A stretch of 28,155 nucleotides of DNA from an uncultured bacterium (GTDB lineage: Bacteria; Bacillota; Clostridia; Christensenellales; QALW01), in contig CAJMLN010000023.1 in the NCBI GenBank assembly GCA_905214315.1, forward strand, positions 1 through 28,155, written 5' to 3'. The translations under genes were made by a program, and so were the position numbers. The notes beneath the pieces were generated by a model. It was given only the letters and a program-made list of their open reading frames with translations, ran no database searches and was not told where the DNA came from. Positions within the stretch are counted from its first letter, which is position 1; the number at the start of each line of letters is the position of its first letter. Of this stretch, positions 25,221-28,155 are shown in pieces.

Positions 25221-25862
25221 CTACTCCTCGCTTAAAATTCCGTTATCCATTATATAAACCTTGCCGCAAAGCGCCTCGATATCTTCCGGATGATGGCTTG
25301 TTAAAAGCAGGGTCAGCTTTTCTTCTTCACGCAGTTTTTTTAAAAGTGCGTGGATATCGATGACGCCTTGTCTGTCAAGGCCGTTCATAGGTTCATCCAG
25401 TATTAAAAATTTGGGTTTTTCCATAAGCGCCTGGGCGATGTTCAGCCTTTGGCGCATTCCCATGGAATACTTTTTGGTGGGGCGCTTATCCTTGGGGTCA
25501 AGGCCCACTAACGCAATGGCGTTTTCCACATCCTCCTGCTTAATGGTATTCCGGATGCTTGCCAGCAGGGAAAGGTTGTTAAAGCCGCTTAAGTTGGGCA
25601 AAAATCCCGGCGATTCAATCAATACTCCCACATCGGCGGGGAATTTTCCCCTGGTGCCCACGCGTTCGCCGAATACATATACCTCGCCGGAGGTTGGTGT
25701 AATCAGGTTGCATATCGCTTTAAAAAGCATACTTTTTCCGCTTCCGTTTGCGCCTACAATACCTACGGCTTCCCCCGTATTTACGGTTAGATTGATATTT
25801 TTTAAAATTTCTCTTTTGCTGATGGTTTTACATAAGTTAATGATTTTTAACGCTTCCTTCAT
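25221..25862 (-). CDS. ABC transporter ATP-binding protein, LanF/BcrA type
   Basis: 213 aa, with an AGGAGAG ribosome-binding site. Motifs in order are Walker A GANGSGKS (37-44), a glutamate at 83 where most ABC ATPases have the Q-loop glutamine (VLIESPGF), signature YSMGMRQRL (132-140), Walker B FLILDEP (152-158) and H-loop His190. The glutamate in place of the Q-loop is the E-loop described for lantibiotic-immunity ATPases such as NukF, and SMGMRQR is also typical of the LanF/bacitracin-resistance branch. It lies 17 bases after the second permease. It should power export or membrane clearance of a peptide or lipid-like substrate. Confidence 0.95.
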   Translation of the reverse strand: MKEALKIINLCKTISKREILKNINLTVNTGEAVGIVGANGSGKSMLFKAICNLITPTSGEVYVFGERVGTRGKFPADVGVLIESPGFLPNLSGFNNLSLLASIRNTIKQEDVENAIALVGLDPKDKRPTKKYSMGMRQRLNIAQALMEKPKFLILDEPMNGLDRQGVIDIHALLKKLREEEKLTLLLTSHHPEDIEALCGKVYIMDNGILSEE

Positions 25863-25879
25863 TATTCTCTCTCCTAAGC

Positions 25880-26695
25880 TTATTTTTCTCTTGAAAGGCT
25901 AATCAGGTCCACCTTCCGCATTACCAGGCAGTAAAGGGTGGTGGCCAATGTTAACGCTACAGCCCAATAGAGAATGGCGTAACTGACAAAGGTAAAATTA
26001 TTGGCTTCCGTCAATGCCTTAAAATGGCCGTTATAAAACGGATAAAGGGAATATTCCTGATAATTCCTTGCACCGAACAGTGATACGATCATCACAAAAA
26101 AAATACAGATAATGCTGCCTATGGATTGCTTAAACAGCGCGTTGATTGTCATGCTGACAACGGCAAGGAAAAAGCAGTAGATAATTAAGAACAGCATTTC
26201 CAGCATCACCGCTCCGATCGGAGAGAAACTCCTTATAACGATGGGGGCGGGATATAGGTTGCCGAAGCCTTCTTCAAGATTTGCTGTTGCAAGAACCCCC
26301 GGGGACCACTGATTAGCCAACGACATATGATTATGCAGGCGGAAAAACAGGGCGTATATCAGCAAAATTACAAAAGCGAAAACGACGATCGCCAGAAACG
26401 CGGAAATCAGGTTAATGCGGGCCACCGTCTGCCGTTTGCCCATTCGCAGGTATCTGGTAGCATCGTCCTCCCTGGAGATGCCGACGCCTGATAACAGCAC
26501 CAAGAGGGACATCGGCACCCATAATTTTAATAAAAATAAATCGCAAAAAACATTTTCCCAAAAGTTATCCGATATAGGAAATGCGATTCCTCGGCCATAC
26601 ATAAAGTAACCGGGAATTAAAAGGGATACGATGATAATCCAGCCCGGAATCCGCAAAAGCGTGTTTGTAATCATGGTTATATTGCGTTTAAACAT
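25880..26695 (-). CDS. ABC transporter permease (second, LanE/LanG-like)
   Basis: 271 aa. Six hydrophobic segments are visible at about residues 15-35, 50-72, 95-118, 165-190, 194-212 and 235-258, the usual six-TM ABC-2 layout. It has a charged cytoplasmic N-terminus and a loop between TM2 and TM3 with REDDATRYLRMGKR that may contact the ATPase. A longer extracellular loop separates TM3 and TM4. Its start overlaps the end of the first permease by 8 bases, so the two are translationally coupled and probably form a heterodimer. Sequence motifs in this class are weak; the family is inferred from topology and neighbours. Confidence 0.88.
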   Translation of the reverse strand: MFKRNITMITNTLLRIPGWIIIVSLLIPGYFMYGRGIAFPISDNFWENVFCDLFLLKLWVPMSLLVLLSGVGISREDDATRYLRMGKRQTVARINLISAFLAIVVFAFVILLIYALFFRLHNHMSLANQWSPGVLATANLEEGFGNLYPAPIVIRSFSPIGAVMLEMLFLIIYCFFLAVVSMTINALFKQSIGSIICIFFVMIVSLFGARNYQEYSLYPFYNGHFKALTEANNFTFVSYAILYWAVALTLATTLYCLVMRKVDLISLSREK

Positions 26696-27494
26696 CTGTT
26701 TTGCTCCTTCTGAAAAAGAACAGAGCGTACACCCCCAAACTGATTAAAATAAGCGCCGCGTACTGAATCAGGACATCATAGTAGTTGTTCTGACTGGGTT
26801 CCAAAGCCCATATGTTAACGCAGGAGGTAACCCAGGGCGTTATGATATACCGGTGGATTTCTTCGACTACAATGTTGGCAAATAAAAAACCTGTAGAATA
26901 GGCGAGGTATTTATTGTTCCACAGCGCTGAAAAGCCAATAGTAAAAAGGGAATATACCCCGCCGAACAGGATTAAATTTGCGGATTCAAAAAGGCTGAAA
27001 AGCGGTATGCTGCTTTCGTAAAGCGTTTTTAAAAAATTGCTGTCGGTCAGCAAATCCAGCTGAAATAACGGGATGGAGAATGTAGGATCTATCAGAAAGC
27101 AAAGGATAAATAAAATAATTTCGCCGCACAGCACAACGGCCATACCGGCAATAAACGAGGTTATAACCTTTGAAAGGAAATATTGCATCCTGCTTGTTCG
27201 AAGCAGCACATTACGCAGATATCTGCTTCTGTATTCCTGCAAATAGAAATTCGCGCAGGGAATCGCGCAGATTACCGGCAGCATAAACGGCAATTGTGTC
27301 GCTGACATATCCCCGCAGGTTGAGGCGATATACCGGTTTAAAAAGCCGAAATCCGCGGCTCCGAAGGTCTGCAGCATTCTGGCCTTTCCGTCGGTATATT
27401 CCATCTGCTGAAGGATGCCTATTACAACAAACAGAACAACCGCTATGTAAAAGCTGTAGGAAAGAAATATTCTTTTAAAATCGTGCCTTAACAT
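26688..27494 (-). CDS. ABC transporter permease (first, LanE/LanG-like)
   Basis: 268 aa, with a near-perfect AAGGAGG ribosome-binding site. About six hydrophobic segments (near 13-30, 66-85, 110-134, 168-188, 195-211, 239-261), with an extracellular loop after TM1 and a cytoplasmic QEYRSRYLRNVLLRTSR segment of the ABC-2 type. It is the first gene of the minus-strand operon and is paired with the second permease. Two permeases of about 270 aa plus one 213-aa ATPase is the composition of LanFEG-type transporters. Confidence 0.88.
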   Translation of the reverse strand: MLRHDFKRIFLSYSFYIAVVLFVVIGILQQMEYTDGKARMLQTFGAADFGFLNRYIASTCGDMSATQLPFMLPVICAIPCANFYLQEYRSRYLRNVLLRTSRMQYFLSKVITSFIAGMAVVLCGEIILFILCFLIDPTFSIPLFQLDLLTDSNFLKTLYESSIPLFSLFESANLILFGGVYSLFTIGFSALWNNKYLAYSTGFLFANIVVEEIHRYIITPWVTSCVNIWALEPSQNNYYDVLIQYAALILISLGVYALFFFRRSKTDV

Positions 27495-27519
27495 TTTTTC
27501 CTCCTTATTTTGGAATTGA

Positions 27520-27657
27520 TTATTTTACTTTGCAGTGCTTGTACGAAGGCTTTTGCATTAGATAGTAAGATTTTGCAAAAAGCCTTTGTATATCGCTTAA
27601 AATGTTACACGTTGGGTCATCTCCTTTCTTTCGTTTTTTTTCAATACCTCCTTGCAT
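27520..27657 (-). CDS. Possible 45-codon leader ORF upstream of the first permease
   Basis: An ATG at 27657 begins only 4 bases after the -10 box, so it could be translated only if transcription starts on or just before it (leaderless). The frame stays open for 45 codons and is basic (MQGGIEKKRKKGDDP...), ending 25 bases before the permease start. No ribosome-binding site precedes it. The composition is not convincing and it may be chance. Confidence 0.2.
   Translation of the reverse strand: MQGGIEKKRKKGDDPTCNILSDIQRLFAKSYYLMQKPSYKHCKVK
27546..27586 (-). promoter_or_regulatory. Stem-loop in the leader of the ABC-exporter operon
   Basis: AAGGCTTTTGCA (27546-27557) and TGCAAAAAGCCTT (27574-27586) form a 12-bp stem with one bulged base and a 16-base loop. 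There is no T run after it on the minus strand, so it is not a simple terminator. It may stabilise the mRNA or take part in regulation. Confidence 0.5.
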
Positions 27658-27661
27658 TTAT

Positions 27662-27690
27662 ATTGTACTAAAAATCGTATTGAATTACAA
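27662..27690 (-). promoter_or_regulatory. Promoter of the permease-ATPase-lipoprotein-secreted protein operon
   Basis: Reading the minus strand, TTGTAA (27685-27690) and TACAAT (27662-27667) are separated by 17 bases, about 165 bases ahead of the first permease start codon. It leaves a long leader with a hairpin and two unused Shine-Dalgarno-like sites. Confidence 0.7.
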
Positions 27691-27999
27691 GGTTTTATAT
27701 CAATAATTTATTTATTCTCATAAATCTACATTTATGTCTTATTATTCCAATGATTATTATGGTAAAGATTATATCCTTTATTTTCCATAATGTCAAGACC
27801 AAAATGTAAAAAATTCCAACAAAAAAATACAAAGGATTATTTTATAATAAATATTTATTTTGTAAAAATTTTGTAAAAAGTGACGGCTTTTCAATATCCA
27901 AAAAAATTTTGATAAATGTAATTGGGCCGGAACGTCTGTAAAACGGCTGCGAGAATGCTGTTTTTTAGAATATGAAAAAGGGCGGAGGAAAATAAATAT
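27691..27999. other. AT-rich non-coding stretch upstream of the operon
   Basis: I see no gene here. The only clear structure is an 11-base tandem direct repeat TTTTGTAAAAA at 27858-27868 and 27869-27879. The base composition is much richer in A and T than in the flanking genes. Confidence 0.5.
27858..27879. repeat. Perfect 11-bp tandem direct repeat
   Basis: TTTTGTAAAAA occurs twice in a row with no spacer. It could be an operator, but it lies about 170 bases upstream of the nearest promoter seen. Confidence 0.6.
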
Positions 28000-28053
28000 A
28001 TGGAAAAGTTTTTCAGCATTAAAAGCGGAACTGCTTTGCGCTTGGAATTATAA
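28000..28053 (+). CDS. Possible 17-aa micro-ORF
   Basis: An ATG preceded by GGCGGAGG at 11-base spacing opens a 17-codon frame (MEKFFSIKSGTALRLEL). The stop lies 3 bases before a hairpin. No promoter was identified, and the hairpin fits better as a minus-strand terminator. Weak candidate. Confidence 0.2.
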   Translation: MEKFFSIKSGTALRLEL

Positions 28054-28083
28054 AAACATCCGTCAAGTTTTTCCCGACGGATG
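28051..28083 (-). terminator. Rho-independent terminator, - strand
   Basis: CATCCGTC (28057-28064) pairs perfectly with GACGGATG (28076-28083). Read on the minus strand it is followed by a T run, so it ends transcription coming from the right. Confidence 0.7.
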
Positions 28084-28097
28084 CTTTGAAAAAGGTT

Positions 28098-28122
28098 AAA
28101 AGCGCCGGCTTCCGACGCTTTT
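28098..28122. terminator. Hairpin with A/T flanks, possible bidirectional terminator
   Basis: AAAAGCG (28098-28104) pairs with CGCTTTT (28116-28122), with extra CGG/CCG pairing inside. Together with the adjacent hairpin it forms a tandem stop for leftward transcription. Confidence 0.6.
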
Positions 28123-28129
28123 ATAGATA

Positions 28130-28155
28130 TTATTGTATTTTACTCAGTTCAATTT
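28130..28155 (-). CDS. Probable 3' end of a minus-strand gene (partial)
   Basis: Reading leftward from the window edge, one frame gives ...IELSKIQ and a TAA stop at 28130-28132, directly before two terminators that act in that direction. Only seven codons are visible, so this rests mainly on terminator placement. Confidence 0.3.

Noticed and set aside
1..28155. CRISPR arrays, insertion sequences, rRNA genes, riboswitches
   Set aside because: No regularly spaced repeats, transposase genes, rRNA signatures or recognisable riboswitch cores were seen on either strand.

Overview
The window looks like a chromosome segment of a member of Bacillota, class Clostridia. The signs are the Shine-Dalgarno-rich, moderate-GC genes with AT-rich intergenic gaps, the era-yqzL-recO gene order, a pyruvate,phosphate dikinase of the clostridial type, and a lipoprotein/ABC-exporter cluster typical of Gram-positive bacteria. 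The species cannot be named from the sequence.

Layout. (1) Bases 1-3436 are the right end of a prophage: a tail-fibre gene with collagen-like repeats (its 5' end lies outside the window), a small Cys-rich protein, a one-TM protein, a CHAP + CW_7 endolysin and a holin, all on the + strand. (2) Bases 3437-3974 hold terminators and a minus-strand tRNA-Ala(GGC). The 3' end of the tRNA points at the prophage, so it is a plausible attachment site. (3) Bases 3990-8633 are a compact + strand run: isocitrate dehydrogenase, a SEC-C protein, lepA and hemW, closed by a terminator. (4) Bases 8734-16482 encode one giant protein (2582 aa) of the cyclic beta-1,2-glucan synthase (NdvB) family, with its own terminator. 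(5) Bases 16618-20216 are ygiQ-era-yqzL-recO behind a near-consensus promoter. (6) Bases 20320-22950 are ppdK with its own promoter and terminator. (7) Bases 23242-27494, on the minus strand, are a five-gene operon: two ABC permeases, an ATPase with a LanF/BcrA-like E-loop, a large lipoprotein and a small secreted four-Cys protein. A promoter and a structured leader lie upstream. (8) Bases 27658-28155 are AT-rich and hold a tandem repeat, a possible micro-ORF, terminators facing left and probably the last codons of a further minus-strand gene.

How the genes relate. Most of the window is housekeeping: translation (lepA, era, tRNA-Ala), recombinational repair (recO), central carbon metabolism (icd, ppdK) and radical-SAM enzymes (hemW, ygiQ). 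The accessory parts are the prophage end and the minus-strand operon. The operon is the best candidate for an undescribed system. Its two-permease plus E-loop-ATPase layout matches lantibiotic self-protection (LanFEG) transporters. However, it is joined to a lipoprotein I do not recognise and to an exported protein faintly resembling DUF2712 / lactococcin-972-type beta-sandwich proteins, and no lantibiotic modification enzyme is present. A secreted antibacterial or cell-envelope-acting factor with its own export or immunity machinery is an inference, not shown.
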